Notes: generated by a model not told the origin, from the sequence alone. DNA of 64,000 bases from Terasakiella brassicae (GCF_014641495.1 NZ_BMHV01000004.1:62001-126000); one strand, 5' to 3'. Shown: positions 1 through 9,488, counted from the stretch's first letter. Numbers and translations are program-made.

Positions 1-426
1 GTTCAAAAGCGTTCTTTCCGCTTCGCCATTAACAATGCCATCTACACACCCTTCTGCGGCTTTTGCCAGTTGTCGGGTAAAGAGGGTTGCATGCTGCCCA
101 CCGATAACGATTTTGATGTCCGGGGAGTTTTGGCGGATCAAGCGGGCCAATTTTATGGCCCCTTTGCTGAAATGTACCCAATTCAAGGCGATGGCAACCA
201 ACAAGGGCTGGGCTTCACCAATTTCGTTTATAAGATCATTCAGGCTATGGCTTTTGTTTGCCAGTAAATTGGGAATATGTAAGCCTTTGGCATCAAAACC
301 GTTTTGATTGAGATAAGCGCCCACGCCAAGAAGACCCAAAGGGAACGGCTGATCATCAAGGCAAGGAGTGACTTGTGGGATGTTGACAGGGGGCTGAATG
401 ATATAAACGCGAGATCGTGGGGCCAT
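1..426 (-). CDS. B12-binding domain radical SAM protein, N-terminal part (cut by window edge)
   Basis: The frame is open from an ATG at 424-426 down to base 1 with no stop, giving the first 142 residues; the rest lies left of the window. The protein begins MAPRSRVYIIQPPVNIPQV and contains PFPLGLLGVGAYLNQNGFD near residue 30 and IVIGGQHATLF near residue 115. This pattern (a hydrophobic strand, PPLGL-type turn, then GGxHxT) is that of the N-terminal cobalamin-binding Rossmann domain found before radical SAM domains. The CxxxCxxC cluster that would prove a radical SAM enzyme is not in the window, so that part of the name is inference. The Shine-Dalgarno is weak (GGA very close to ATG). Substrate cannot be guessed. 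Confidence 0.6.
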   Translation of the reverse strand, partial: MAPRSRVYIIQPPVNIPQVTPCLDDQPFPLGLLGVGAYLNQNGFDAKGLHIPNLLANKSHSLNDLINEIGEAQPLLVAIALNWVHFSKGAIKLARLIRQNSPDIKIVIGGQHATLFTRQLAKAAEGCVDGIVNGEAERTLLN

Positions 427-831
427 TTTCCGAACTTTGTTGTTAGATATTTTTAAGATCGTGACTTCTTGCGTTTTCAGGGGAAATAAAGAAGGGGGGC
501 AGGATCATAATATTGTATGAAAGGTTGAATATCTACAATATCCTGTGCGGGATTGTTGTTTTGCGGTGCGAAATACTTGTAAAATATACAACTTTAAGAA
601 AAAATCATCAATAAAAATATGATATAAGTCGGCGAATGGCCGGGGCTTTTAGAAGCTTTATCCGGCATGTACGTCATAACTGTGAGGTGGATAACAAAAG
701 TTTAAGTGTGAATGTGTCAGATTACGCGCAATCTATAAAAATCTTGATTTGGAAACCATTGCTGTTTCAGGTACGGTTTCTCTCCAATGTTAAAAATTTA
801 CGGGCATTTCGCCACTAAAAGGATTCGTGAT
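427..831. other. intergenic region between divergent radical SAM and RND pump genes
   Basis: About 400 bases without a convincing gene. It is AT-rich around 500-640 and must hold promoters for both flanking genes. A small inverted repeat (TTGTA, 5-base gap, TACAA) lies at 577-591 and could be an operator for a local regulator, but it is short and no TetR-type gene is adjacent. The open frame at 636-818 has no ribosome binding site and no recognisable content, so I do not call it. Confidence 0.4.
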
Positions 832-2004
832 TTGTTTATTCGATCATTTACAAAAATCGCAAGTGTTGCAGCTATGGCTCTGGTTGTTGCTTCCTGCGGT
901 GAAGAACAAAAAGGAAGCGCCGGGGCGGGCGGGCAGCGTCCGGGGGTGGCGGTCAATACAGTGGTGTTGAATGCTACAAAAGTCCGTTTGTCTGAAGAAA
1001 TGCCCGGTCGTACAGTTGCCTTTCGTAAAACCGATGTACGCCCACAGGTGGACGGGATTATTGAAGCCCGAAAATTTGAAGAAGGCGCGTATGTTGAACA
1101 GGATCAGGCCCTCTATGTAATTGATCAGGCTGTTTATGTCGCTGCCCTTGATGCGGCAAAGGCGGAACTTGATCGCCAGAAAGCAATGCTGAGCCAAGCG
1201 GTTAAAACACGTGTCCGTTATGAAAAGCTGATTAAAACCAAAGCATTGAGTGAACAGAAATATGACGATGCGGTTGCTGTTGAAGCACAGGCACGTGCCG
1301 CTGTTGCTGCGGCCAAGGCCAAAGTGGATCAAGCCCAGATCAATATGGAAGATACAACGGTGAAAGCCCCGATTTCCGGCCAGATCGGCGCATCTGCCTT
1401 TAACGAAGGGTCCCTTGTTATCGCAAGTCAGGGCAGTGCCTTGGCAACCATTACACAGCTGGATCCGATTTATGTCGACGTTATTCAGGCTGGCGGTCGT
1501 TTGCTGAAAATTAAACATGCGGTACAGTCCGGTCGCTTGCAAGGCGTTGATGCAGGCAAGATTGACGTGACTTTAACCGTGGATGCAACGGGTGTGGAAT
1601 ATTCTCACAAAGGAACGCTTAAATTTTCTGACGTGAGTGTGAACGAAACAACAGGGACGGTGCGTTTGCGCGCGGTCTTCCCAAATCCAAAACGTGATTT
1701 GCTGCCGGGTATGTTTGTGCGCGGAACCGTGTATCAAGGGGAATTGGACGGTGTGTTTGTCGTTCCACAAAAAGCGGTGATGCGTCGCCCGGACGGGTCT
1801 GCCTTTGTTTATGCCGTTGAAGAAGGTAAAGCGGTGGTCAAGCCCATTACAATTGAACAATCCCAAGGCAATGACTGGTTGGTGACGGCTGGTCTCACGG
1901 ATGGTGTTGAAATCGTGGTTGAAGGTTTACAGCGTATCGCACCGGGTGCTCCGGTCGTTGCGCAGCCGGTAAGTGCGGCGAATGATGCCCAACCCGGTAA
2001 ATAG
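832..2004 (+). CDS. RND efflux pump periplasmic adaptor (membrane fusion lipoprotein, AcrA/MexA family)
   Basis: Periplasmic adaptor linking the inner-membrane RND transporter encoded next to an outer-membrane channel. Order seen: lipoprotein signal, first beta-barrel/lipoyl half ([19 protein letters not shown]), alpha-helical hairpin rich in Ala/Lys (about residues 90-150), second lipoyl half ([10 protein letters not shown]), then beta-barrel and membrane-proximal domain ([11 protein letters not shown]). I chose the TTG at 832: AGGA sits 8 bases upstream and it yields a compact 22-residue lipoprotein signal, MFIRSFTK..., ending in the lipobox VVASC. An in-frame ATG at 787 would add 15 residues before an otherwise good signal and has no clear ribosome site. 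The transporter starts 11 bases after the stop, so the two are co-transcribed. No outer-membrane factor gene is in the window. Substrate unknown. Confidence 0.9.
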   Translation: MFIRSFTKIASVAAMALVVASCGEEQKGSAGAGGQRPGVAVNTVVLNATKVRLSEEMPGRTVAFRKTDVRPQVDGIIEARKFEEGAYVEQDQALYVIDQAVYVAALDAAKAELDRQKAMLSQAVKTRVRYEKLIKTKALSEQKYDDAVAVEAQARAAVAAAKAKVDQAQINMEDTTVKAPISGQIGASAFNEGSLVIASQGSALATITQLDPIYVDVIQAGGRLLKIKHAVQSGRLQGVDAGKIDVTLTVDATGVEYSHKGTLKFSDVSVNETTGTVRLRAVFPNPKRDLLPGMFVRGTVYQGELDGVFVVPQKAVMRRPDGSAFVYAVEEGKAVVKPITIEQSQGNDWLVTAGLTDGVEIVVEGLQRIAPGAPVVAQPVSAANDAQPGK

Positions 2005-2015
2005 GAACAGCGAAT

Positions 2016-5000
2016 ATGGCAAAGTTTTTTATTGACCGTCCCGTATTCGCATGGGTTGTTGCCCTTGTGATTATGTTGGCAGGCGGTCTGTCGATCTTTC
2101 AGTTACCGATCGAACAATATCCAACCATTGCACCGCCTTCGGTTAAGATTAATACATCTTATCCCGGTGCCTCTGCCAGTACGGTGGAAAATGCCGTCAC
2201 ACAGGTGATCGAAGAACAAATGAACGGTCTGGATTACCTGCGTTATATTTCTTCTGCAAGTGATGCCAACGGTTCGGTTGAAATCACCCTGACGTTTGAA
2301 GCAGAAGCTGACCCGGATATTGCACAGGTTCAGGTGCAAAATAAACTGCAAGGGGCGATGTCCCTGTTGCCCGCAGAAGTGCAGCAACAAGGGGTGACGG
2401 TGTCGAAATCCGGCGGGTCTTTCCTGATGGTTGTCGGGATTGTATCGGCTGATAACAGTCTTGATCGCGCAGATTTATCTGATTTTGTTGTGACATCATT
2501 ACGTGACCCGATTGCACGGGTAAATGGTGTTGGAAGTGTGCGGGTTTTTGGGGCCAAGCATGCGATGCGGGTCTGGCTCGATCCTAATAAGTTGATCAGT
2601 TATAACCTGACGGTATCTGATGTGACTTCGGCCATTGCTGCACAGAACACCGAAGTCACAGCCGGTCAAATCGGGGGGATGCCTGCGGTTTCCGGCCAAC
2701 AGTTGAACGCGACAATTACCGCACAAAGCAAACTTCAAACGGTTGAAGAATTTGCCAATATTTTGCTGCGAGTGAATACAGACGGCTCACAGATTCGTCT
2801 TGGCGATGTTTCCCGACTTGAAATCGGTTCGGAAAACTATGCGGTGACGGCCCGTTATAACGGGCAACCCGCAACCGGTATCGGTGTTACCTTGGCGACC
2901 GGGGCTAATGCTTTGGATACGGCTGAGGCGGTCAAGGCCCGGATGGAGGAACTGAAACCCTTCTTCCCGCAAGGCGTAGAAGTGGTTTATCCCTATGATA
3001 CAACCCCGTTTGTGAAGGTTTCGATCAAGGAAGTGGTCAATACGCTGTTTGAAGCGATTGTGCTGGTTTTCCTCGTCATGTTGCTGTTCCTGCAAAACTG
3101 GCGGGCGACCCTGATCCCGACGATTGCGGTTCCGGTTGTGTTGCTGGGGACGTTTGCTGTTTTGTCCGCGTTTGGATATTCCATCAATACCTTGACCATG
3201 TTCGGTATGGTACTGGCGATTGGCCTGTTGGTGGATGACGCCATTGTTGTGGTGGAAAACGTTGAACGGATTATGCATGAAGATGGCTTATCCCCGCGTG
3301 AAGCAACCCGCAAATCAATGGATCAGATCACAGGGGCCTTGATCGGTATCGCGCTTGTTCTATCTGCCGTGTTTGTCCCGATGGCCTTCTTTGCCGGGTC
3401 TACCGGTGCGATTTATCGTCAATTCTCCATCACAATTGTTTCGGCGATGGGGTTCTCGGTTCTGGTTGCGATTATCCTTACCCCGGCCCTTTGTGCCACC
3501 ATGTTGAAACCGTCCAAGCATAACCCTTATGACAGAAAAGGCTTCTTTGGCTGGTTTAACCGTGGTTTTGATAAGACGAACCTGTTTTATCAAAACAGTG
3601 TCGGCTATATCACGGTTCGCAAATTCCGTTTTCTGGTGATTTATGCGGCATTGGTTGGTGGATTGATTTTCACCTATAACCGTTTGCCGGGGTCCTTTCT
3701 GCCGGATGAAGATCAGGGGATCATGTTCTCCATGCTGCAATTGCCAGCCGGGGCTTCTCAGGAACGCACGGTCGAAGTTCTCAAGAAAATCGAAAAACAT
3801 TTTCTGGAGAACGAGACAGAAAACGTCAATGGTCTGTTTACTGTTGCGGGTTTCTCGTTTGCGGGGAGTGGTCAAAACACGGGGATTGCCTTTATCAACT
3901 TGAAAGACTGGTCGGAACGCACGCGCCCCGATCAATCGGTCAAGGCGGTTATCGGACGGGCTTATGGGATGTTTGGCCAGATCAAGGAAGCAATGGTCTT
4001 TGCCTTCGCCCCACCTGCCATCATCGAACTGGGGACGGCAAACGGCTTTAATATGCAGTTGGTTGATCGTAGTGGTATCGGTCACGAAGCCCTGATGGCA
4101 GCACGTAACCAGTTATTGGGTATGGCTGCACAAGACCCGCGTGTTGTGGGGGTGCGCCCGAACGGGATGAACGATACACCGCAATTCGATATCAATATCG
4201 ATCAGGAAAAAGCCAGTGCATTGGGTGTTAATATCGCCGATATCAATCGCACATTGGCAACCGCGTGGGGGTCCAGTTATGTCAATGATTTCATTGAAAA
4301 GGGGCGGATCAAGAAGGTTTACATTCAAGCCGATGCCCCTTATCGGATGATGCCGGAAGATATCGCCCATTGGTATGTACGCAATAACCAAGGCGAAATG
4401 GTTCCGATCTCGGCCTTTTCCAGTACGCAATGGACTTATGGCTCCCCGCGTCTGGAACGTTTTAACAGCTTGTCGTCTTTGAATATTCAAGGTCAGGCGG
4501 CACCGGGCGTTGCCTCGGGTGACGCAATGGCGGCAATGGAAGAAATGGTTGCCAAACTGCCCGGCGGGATTGGTCTGGAATGGCAAGGTTTGTCCTATGA
4601 GGAACAAGAAGCCGGTGAACAGGGACCAACCTTGTATCTGTTGTCGGCAATTGTGATTTTCCTCAGCCTTGCCGCCCTTTATGAAAGCTGGACCATTCCG
4701 GTATCGGTGATGATGGTTGTGCCGCTTGGGATTTTAGGGGCCGTTCTGGCGGTGATGTTGCGCGGCTTGCCCGGGGACGTTTACTTCCAGGTTGCTATTT
4801 TGACGACGATTGGTCTTTCGGCGAAAAACGCGATTTTGATCGTGGAATTTGCCCGTGACCTTTATGAACAGGGAATGGATGTGGTCGCGGCGACCGTCGA
4901 AGCGGCGCGTCAACGTCTACGCCCGATCGTTATGACCTCTATGGCCTTTACCTTGGGGGTTCTCCCGCTGGCCATCAGCAGTGGGGCCGGTGCTGGTGCC

Positions 5001-5144
5001 CGTATTGCAGTGGGGACAGGTGTTATGGGCGGGATGATTGCCGCGACTGTGCTGGCGATTTTCTTCGTTCCGTTATTCTTCGTGCTGATTATCGGCCTGT
5101 TTGGTCGAAAGAAAAAGCCGGAAGATGAAAGCCTGACCTCGTAA
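2016..5144 (+). CDS. RND multidrug efflux transporter, HAE1 (AcrB/MexB) family
   Basis: Inner-membrane proton-driven exporter, 1042 residues, the normal length for AcrB-type pumps. It starts [19 protein letters not shown], the classic N-terminal sequence of this family. The pump's internal two-fold repeat is visible: TM1 then a large periplasmic loop, TM helices around residues 340-500, a second periplasmic loop and TM helices from about 870. The proton-relay motif of TM4, [16 protein letters not shown] with its DD pair, is present at about residue 402-418. TM10 carries the corresponding Lys in [13 protein letters not shown]. It follows the adaptor gene by 11 bases and ends before a strong terminator. 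It probably exports hydrophobic or amphiphilic compounds; specificity cannot be read from sequence. Confidence 0.95.
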   Translation: MAKFFIDRPVFAWVVALVIMLAGGLSIFQLPIEQYPTIAPPSVKINTSYPGASASTVENAVTQVIEEQMNGLDYLRYISSASDANGSVEITLTFEAEADPDIAQVQVQNKLQGAMSLLPAEVQQQGVTVSKSGGSFLMVVGIVSADNSLDRADLSDFVVTSLRDPIARVNGVGSVRVFGAKHAMRVWLDPNKLISYNLTVSDVTSAIAAQNTEVTAGQIGGMPAVSGQQLNATITAQSKLQTVEEFANILLRVNTDGSQIRLGDVSRLEIGSENYAVTARYNGQPATGIGVTLATGANALDTAEAVKARMEELKPFFPQGVEVVYPYDTTPFVKVSIKEVVNTLFEAIVLVFLVMLLFLQNWRATLIPTIAVPVVLLGTFAVLSAFGYSINTLTMFGMVLAIGLLVDDAIVVVENVERIMHEDGLSPREATRKSMDQITGALIGIALVLSAVFVPMAFFAGSTGAIYRQFSITIVSAMGFSVLVAIILTPALCATMLKPSKHNPYDRKGFFGWFNRGFDKTNLFYQNSVGYITVRKFRFLVIYAALVGGLIFTYNRLPGSFLPDEDQGIMFSMLQLPAGASQERTVEVLKKIEKHFLENETENVNGLFTVAGFSFAGSGQNTGIAFINLKDWSERTRPDQSVKAVIGRAYGMFGQIKEAMVFAFAPPAIIELGTANGFNMQLVDRSGIGHEALMAARNQLLGMAAQDPRVVGVRPNGMNDTPQFDINIDQEKASALGVNIADINRTLATAWGSSYVNDFIEKGRIKKVYIQADAPYRMMPEDIAHWYVRNNQGEMVPISAFSSTQWTYGSPRLERFNSLSSLNIQGQAAPGVASGDAMAAMEEMVAKLPGGIGLEWQGLSYEEQEAGEQGPTLYLLSAIVIFLSLAALYESWTIPVSVMMVVPLGILGAVLAVMLRGLPGDVYFQVAILTTIGLSAKNAILIVEFARDLYEQGMDVVAATVEAARQRLRPIVMTSMAFTLGVLPLAISSGAGAGARIAVGTGVMGGMIAATVLAIFFVPLFFVLIIGLFGRKKKPEDESLTS

Positions 5145-5166
5145 AAAAGGCGATTACGATAAAAAA

Positions 5167-5195
5167 GGGAGGCGTTGGTGCCTCCCTTTTTTTTT
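5167..5195 (+). terminator. Rho-independent terminator after RND pump operon
   Basis: Perfect 7-bp stem GGGAGGC / GCCTCCC (5167-5173 with 5180-5186) around a 6-base loop, followed by nine T. The upstream A tract allows it to work on the other strand as well, where the convergent methyltransferase gene ends at 5212. Confidence 0.9.
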
Positions 5196-5211
5196 GGTAT
5201 AATCCGCTTAT

Positions 5212-5856
5212 TTATCCGGTTTTCTTTTCTAATCGCCAGATGCTTTCCTGTGCTTTGTGTTTGCCGTGAACGCCGCCGTCAACATCTATGCGGTCCAGCA
5301 GTTCAAAGGTATAGAAAGCATCGTAATGATGATGAACTTCCTCGGGATGAATAGAAAACGGCGGGCCTTGCACAAGGTCTTGATCATATTCGTAGGTAAT
5401 CAATAATTGCGGGGCGCAATGGGTTAACGTCATCAGGTGTTTGGTGTATTGACGGCGCATGCTTTCGGGAAGGGCGACCAGTGCAGCACGATCATAAACC
5501 GCATCAATCGGGGCGATTTGTTCGGCTTTCAGATGAAAGATATCACCGACAAAAATATCAATGTTCGATGCGCTGTAATGGATCAGGTCACCTTGGTCTG
5601 TGCGCGTTGGTGTGATTTCCAATTCTTCGAATAACTGGATGATGGCGCTTTCGATTAATTCAGCCCCGACCACACGGTAGCCATGACCCAACAACCATGC
5701 AATATCGCGGGTTTTGCCACATAAAGGCAGAAAGACACTTTGGTTTGGGGAAAGGTGAAGCGTGTGAAAGTAATTGGTCAACAGTTCATTGGGGCGGCCT
5801 TCATGGAAGCCGAGTTTGTTGTTGTCCCATTTATCCTGCCAAAAATGATGTTCCAT
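5212..5856 (-). CDS. tpm: thiopurine S-methyltransferase family protein
   Basis: SAM-dependent methyltransferase of the TPMT family, 214 residues, matching the bacterial Tpm length. The N-terminal block FWQDKWDNNKLGFHEGRPN and the SAM-binding loop SVFLPLCGKTRDIAWLLGHGYRVVGAELIESAI are diagnostic for this family. Bacterial Tpm proteins methylate thiopurines and also selenium and tellurium compounds. The start has AGGAG 7 bases upstream. The gene is divergent from a SoxR-like regulator, with a MerR-type promoter pointing into it (see 5897-5927), so expression is probably induced by the signal sensed by that regulator. The actual substrate here is inference. Confidence 0.9.
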   Translation of the reverse strand: MEHHFWQDKWDNNKLGFHEGRPNELLTNYFHTLHLSPNQSVFLPLCGKTRDIAWLLGHGYRVVGAELIESAIIQLFEELEITPTRTDQGDLIHYSASNIDIFVGDIFHLKAEQIAPIDAVYDRAALVALPESMRRQYTKHLMTLTHCAPQLLITYEYDQDLVQGPPFSIHPEEVHHHYDAFYTFELLDRIDVDGGVHGKHKAQESIWRLEKKTG

Positions 5857-5896
5857 ATATTTGCTCCTGACGTTGTTTATTTCTGCAAGTTACCGT

Positions 5897-5927
5897 AAGC
5901 TACAAGCTCAAGCTAACTTGAGGTCAA
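5897..5927 (-). promoter_or_regulatory. MerR-type promoter with SoxR-box-like operator
   Basis: On the minus strand a TTGACC -35 (bases 5922-5927) and TAGCTT -10 (5897-5902) are separated by exactly 19 bases, the long spacer characteristic of promoters that MerR proteins untwist. The spacer contains the 18-bp dyad GCTCAAGCTAACTTGAGG (5906-5923, plus strand), differing at two positions from the SoxR-box CCTCAAGTTAACTTGAGG. The promoter points into the tpm-like gene and the dyad overlaps the ribosome-binding region of the merR gene, so autoregulation is likely. Confidence 0.75.
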
Positions 5928-5934
5928 GATAAAA

Positions 5935-6366
5935 ATGACATTGCCTATGATTTTAGATATTGGGGAAGTGTCCAGACAATCGGGTTTGGCTGTTTCCACT
6001 TTGCGCTTTTATGAAGAAAAAGGTTTGATTCAATCGTGTGGCCGCCGGGGGATGCGCCGTTTGTTTGAAGCCAGTGTTTTATTACGTCTGGCCTTAATCT
6101 CGCTGGGGAAAAATGCTGGCTTTTCATTGGATGAAATGGATGAAATTTTTACATTTCAGGACGGTGTGCAGATTGATCGTGACCGTCTTATGAACAAGGC
6201 CGATGAACTGGATCTGAAAATTCGCCAGCTCACGGCCGTGCGTGAGGGGTTGCGACATGCCGCAGATTGTTCCGCCCCCAGCCATCTGGAATGTCCGACA
6301 TTCCAACGCTTGCTGGATGGGGCATTGAAGAAAAATAAAGTCAAACGTAAAACTAAGGGCGTTTAA
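5935..6366 (+). CDS. MerR family transcriptional regulator, SoxR-like
   Basis: 143-residue activator. The winged-helix DNA-binding part ILDIGEVSRQSGLAVSTLRFYEEKGLI is a textbook MerR domain, followed by the dimerisation helix around residues 75-108. The C terminus has two cysteines, C112 and C120, in ADCSAPSHLECPTF. SoxR carries four clustered cysteines binding a [2Fe-2S] centre; here that cluster is not complete, so redox sensing as in SoxR is doubtful while the DNA-binding half and the operator look SoxR-like. The gene is divergent from the tpm-like gene and shares its operator. The start at 5935 has GAGG 11 bases upstream; ATG 5947 is possible. Ligand unknown; a metal, metalloid or thiol-reactive compound is plausible. 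Confidence 0.85.
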   Translation: MTLPMILDIGEVSRQSGLAVSTLRFYEEKGLIQSCGRRGMRRLFEASVLLRLALISLGKNAGFSLDEMDEIFTFQDGVQIDRDRLMNKADELDLKIRQLTAVREGLRHAADCSAPSHLECPTFQRLLDGALKKNKVKRKTKGV

Positions 6367-6498
6367 GGGATCCAAATATCAAAGGCTGTTGAGTTTCAGT
6401 CGATAGGGCAAGCCGCATTTCGCAGATGAAATATTATGCAGGTGAATGATTTTGTTTGAGTCGCAAAAAAGACTTGAACAAGACTGGAAATTCTATAA

Positions 6499-6517
6499 AT
6501 TAATAATGATTATTAAT
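6499..6517. promoter_or_regulatory. 19-bp palindrome resembling a Fur box
   Basis: ATTAATAATGATTATTAAT is a perfect 9-1-9 inverted repeat 32 bases before the DUF2061 gene. It has the architecture of the Fur box GATAATGATAATCATTATC and agrees with it at most positions. Being purely AT apart from the centre, it could also be a chance AT-rich palindrome. Confidence 0.4.
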
Positions 6518-6549
6518 TGCATATAAGTAATTTGAAAACGAGGTGTAGG

Positions 6550-6789
6550 ATGCAATCGGTTCAGGCTTATTCCGTCAGGCAATTTCAGCAATGGGTCAAT
6601 AATAATGCTGGATCGTTATTACGGGCGGTGATCTATACGATCGGCCACTTTTTTATTGCGGCAACCTGTGTGTGGTATTTTACCGGGGCCAGTTTTTCAG
6701 CTGCAATTACCGATGCGGTTGTGGAACCGTTGATCAATGGCTTGTGGTATTTTGTTTTGGATCGATTTTGGGCCAGTCGTTTTTCGTGA
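6550..6789 (+). CDS. DUF2061 family small membrane protein
   Basis: 79-residue integral membrane protein. Residues from about 25, RAVIYTIGHFFIAATCVW, YFTGASFSAAI and VVEPLINGLWYFVLDRFW, follow the DUF2061 pattern of two membrane helices with a T-G turn and a closing aromatic-basic W motif. I start it at ATG 6550, which has GAGGTGTAGG directly upstream; an ATG at 6517 in the same frame lies inside the palindrome and has no ribosome site. The function of the family is not known. The candidate Fur box just upstream suggests iron-dependent expression, which is inference. Confidence 0.75.
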   Translation: MQSVQAYSVRQFQQWVNNNAGSLLRAVIYTIGHFFIAATCVWYFTGASFSAAITDAVVEPLINGLWYFVLDRFWASRFS

Positions 6790-6851
6790 TTGAGGGATCA
6801 TCATATTTTCCCTAAGCTGGTGCTTTAGGCGAAACAAGCAGGAACTTTGAC

Positions 6852-7418
6852 ATGAATGTTTTGATTATTGACGGTGCAGAAATTCATGGTCATGCAAAAG
6901 GGGAATATAACCGCACCTTATGTGAGACAGCGCAGACGGTTTTACAAGATCGTGGGCATTGCGTAGCAGTTAGCCGTGTACGCGATGGATATGATGTGGC
7001 GACAGAGGTCAAAAAAATTTCGGCCTGTAACGTGATGATTTTTCAATTTCCGGTCTATTGGTTTCATATGCCCGGTGGTTTGAAACAATATATTGATCAA
7101 GTCTATATGGCAGGACGAGGCACCCTTTGGCTGAATGACGGGCGCGCACAAGGCGGCCCTTATGGGTCCGGTGGGTTGATGCAGGATAAGAAATATATGT
7201 TATCTCTCACTTGGAATGCTCCTTTGGATGCATTTGGTGACCCTGAAAAGTTGTTTGAAGGACGTGATGTGGATGATGCCTTTTTTATGTTTCATAAAAT
7301 GCAGCAGTTTATGGGGGCGACTGCGTTACCTACTTTTTCCTGCCACAACGTCATTGCCAACCCTGAAATTGAAACCGATTGCGCACGTTTACAAGATCAT
7401 TTTGCCCAGTGTCTTTAA
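6852..7418 (+). CDS. mdaB: NAD(P)H-dependent oxidoreductase / quinone reductase, MdaB family
   Basis: 188-residue flavodoxin-fold enzyme that reduces quinones by two electrons, protecting against redox cycling. The start MNVLIIDGAEIHGHAKGEYNRTL and the block IFQFPVYWFHMPGGLKQYIDQVYMAG are typical of MdaB and of the wider KefF/NQO1 family; the Y-G-S-G-G-L segment (PYGSGGLM) and SLTWNAP also match MdaB. AGGAA lies 7 bases before the ATG. Cytoplasmic, FAD or FMN bound. It stands alone and converges on the MaoC gene with a gap of only 5 bases. Confidence 0.85.
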   Translation: MNVLIIDGAEIHGHAKGEYNRTLCETAQTVLQDRGHCVAVSRVRDGYDVATEVKKISACNVMIFQFPVYWFHMPGGLKQYIDQVYMAGRGTLWLNDGRAQGGPYGSGGLMQDKKYMLSLTWNAPLDAFGDPEKLFEGRDVDDAFFMFHKMQQFMGATALPTFSCHNVIANPEIETDCARLQDHFAQCL

Positions 7419-7423
7419 AGGGA

Positions 7424-7882
7424 TTAGTCTTTTTGACCACGACTGGGGACCCATGTTGTTGCAAATCCTTCGACAACGACCTCGCCATCGACTTCGCAGG
7501 TTGTGTCCAACTCAACAAAGTTCTTTTCCGGGATTAATTTACGAACGACCACACGTGCATTGACGGCATCTCCGATAAACACAGGTTTTCTAAACTTAAT
7601 CTCTTGATTGACATAAAGGGCACCAGGGCCGGGCAGGCGACAGCCGACAAGGGTGGAAATCAAACTTGCGGATATAAATCCATGTGCAATGCGGGTCTTG
7701 AAACGGGTATATTTGGCAAAATCTTCATTCAGGTGAATGGGGCAGGTGTCGCCGGACACGCCGGCAAACATATTAATGTCGGCTTCGGTGACGGTTTTAC
7801 CGAAACTAGCGGACATGCCGACTTCGATATCTTCAAAACAATAACCGAATTGTTCCTGAATATGGACGGGAATATCGTTCAT
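7424..7882 (-). CDS. MaoC-like (R)-specific enoyl-CoA hydratase
   Basis: 152-residue hot-dog-fold hydratase. The hydratase-2 motif is clear in FAGVSGDTCPIHLNEDFAKYTRF followed by IAHGFISASLIS; the Asp and His of GD-x3-P-x-H are the expected catalytic pair. PhaJ-type enzymes of this size feed (R)-3-hydroxyacyl-CoA to polyhydroxyalkanoate synthesis, but no phaC is in the window, so the pathway is open. The start is the ATG at 7880-7882 with GAGG five bases upstream; an ATG at 7975 would add 31 residues that look like translated promoter DNA. Confidence 0.85.
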   Translation of the reverse strand: MNDIPVHIQEQFGYCFEDIEVGMSASFGKTVTEADINMFAGVSGDTCPIHLNEDFAKYTRFKTRIAHGFISASLISTLVGCRLPGPGALYVNQEIKFRKPVFIGDAVNARVVVRKLIPEKNFVELDTTCEVDGEVVVEGFATTWVPSRGQKD

Positions 7883-7975
7883 GGCAGCCTCGTGTTTGCT
7901 TGATGTCGCAATGATTATGATAAGCAAGACATACCACAAAGGGCAGCGAACAATTGTGAAAAATTGTATGGGCAC

Positions 7976-8018
7976 AAAAAACGCCCCCTTCCTGAAATCA
8001 GGAAGAGGGCGTTTTTTT
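7976..8018. terminator. bidirectional terminator after gap
   Basis: Long stem CGCCC-CCTTCCTG / CAGGAAG-AGGGCG with one C-A mismatch and an AAAT loop, flanked by A on the left and seven T on the right. On the minus strand it ends the GAPDH transcript just before the MaoC promoter region. Confidence 0.85.
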
Positions 8019-8048
8019 ACATAGCTTATGTAAGCGGGCCGGGTGAAA

Positions 8049-9488
8049 TTATTCCGCCGGAACCGTTTGCATTTTCAGACCGACAACGTCCTGCATCATG
8101 CGGATAACCTGTGCGCTGTAACCGGACTCGTTATCGTACCAGACGTACAGCACAAGGCGGTTGCCGTCCACGATGGTTGCCAACGAGTCAACCACACCGG
8201 CATGTGTCGACCCAACCATGTCTGTAGAGACCAATTCAGAAGAAGTGGTGTAGTCGATCTGATCCTGCATTTCGGAGTTTAGCGAAATATTACGCAGGTA
8301 GTCGTTCATTTCTTCCTTGGTGGTTTCTTTGCCAAGGTTCAGGTTCATAATCGCCATGGAAACGTTCGGTGTCGGTACGCGAACGGCGTTCCCCGTCAGT
8401 TTACCTTTCATTTCCGGCAGACATTTACCAACTGCACTGGCAGCGCCTGTACTGGTCAGAACCATGTTCAACGGTGCAGAACGACCACGACGATCACCTT
8501 TGTGATAGTTGTCGATCAGGTTCTGATCGTTGGTGTAAGAGTGGATGGTTTCCACGTGACCGTTTTCGATACCAAATTCGTCGTTGATGGCTTTCAAAAC
8601 CGGTGTGATGGCATTTGTTGTACAGGATGCCGCACTTAAGATGGTGTCGGTTGCTTCGATATCACCGTGGTTCACACCGTAAACGATGTTCTTGATGTTG
8701 CCTTTACCCGGTGCTGTCAAAAGGACCTTGGAGGCACCCGGGCATTTCAGGTGTTGGCCGAGGCCTTCTTCATCGCGCCACATACCGGTGTTATCAACGA
8801 CCAACGCATTTTTAATGCCGTACTTGGTGTAATCAACGTCTGCCGGAGAATTGGCATAAATAACTTTGATATAAACGCCGTTTGCGATGATGGCGCTTTC
8901 TTCCTCGTCGACCTTGATGGAACCGTTAAAGGCACCGTGGACGGAGTCGCGACGCAGCAGGCTGGCGCGTTTTTTCAAATCACCTTCTTTACCGCCACGA
9001 ACGACGATGGCGCGCAGGCGCATTTTGTTGCCGTCACCGACACGTTCGATCAACATGCGGGCAAGTAGACGACCGATCCGACCAAAACCGTAAAGAACGA
9101 TATCTTGCGGCTCATTCAGAATTGTACCTTTACCCGTGTTGATGCAACCCAGTTGATCTTTCAGGAAGGTTTCCGCATCGCCGCCTTTTTGCATGAAATC
9201 GTAGCACAGACGGCCAAGATCAACGCGAGCCGGTGCCAAATCCATGTTGGACATGGCTTGAACCAGTTCCAGACTTTTGGGAATATCAAGCTCTTCGCCA
9301 ACCATTTGCAATGCATAACGGTGAGCTTTGATGATGTCGATGGCGGAGTTGTTCAGAAGACGGCGACCGAAGATTCTGATTGTCACGCCATTGTCGCGAT
9401 AGAGTTGGCCAACCAGCGGAATCATTTGTTCAGCAGAGCTTTGCTGTTCTTTCCACTTCGCGAAGTGCGAGGCACTCGAATTCGTCAT
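8049..9488 (-). CDS. gap: glyceraldehyde-3-phosphate dehydrogenase, long form
   Basis: 479 residues, about 140 more than ordinary GAPDH. The first ~125 residues (FAKWKEQQSSAEQMIPLVGQLY...) are a helical extension found in a long GAPDH subgroup of Proteobacteria. The NAD-binding Rossmann fold starts at YGFGRIGRLLARM (about 133). The active-site SCTTN contains the catalytic Cys near residue 289 and its partner His is in ETIHSYTNDQ near 316. It oxidises glyceraldehyde-3-phosphate to 1,3-bisphosphoglycerate in central carbon metabolism. I chose ATG 9486-9488 because GGGA is 9 bases upstream; a TTG six bases earlier is too close to it. The gene is monocistronic, ended by the 7976 terminator. Whether the extension is regulatory is not known to me. 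Confidence 0.9.
   Translation of the reverse strand: MTNSSASHFAKWKEQQSSAEQMIPLVGQLYRDNGVTIRIFGRRLLNNSAIDIIKAHRYALQMVGEELDIPKSLELVQAMSNMDLAPARVDLGRLCYDFMQKGGDAETFLKDQLGCINTGKGTILNEPQDIVLYGFGRIGRLLARMLIERVGDGNKMRLRAIVVRGGKEGDLKKRASLLRRDSVHGAFNGSIKVDEEESAIIANGVYIKVIYANSPADVDYTKYGIKNALVVDNTGMWRDEEGLGQHLKCPGASKVLLTAPGKGNIKNIVYGVNHGDIEATDTILSAASCTTNAITPVLKAINDEFGIENGHVETIHSYTNDQNLIDNYHKGDRRGRSAPLNMVLTSTGAASAVGKCLPEMKGKLTGNAVRVPTPNVSMAIMNLNLGKETTKEEMNDYLRNISLNSEMQDQIDYTTSSELVSTDMVGSTHAGVVDSLATIVDGNRLVLYVWYDNESGYSAQVIRMMQDVVGLKMQTVPAE

Noticed and set aside
636-818. 60-residue open frame upstream of the RND adaptor
   Set aside because: No Shine-Dalgarno, no conserved pattern, lies in the leader region.
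2787-4607. Several minus-strand frames over the RND transporter
   Set aside because: Shadows of a full-length, highly conserved AcrB-type gene.
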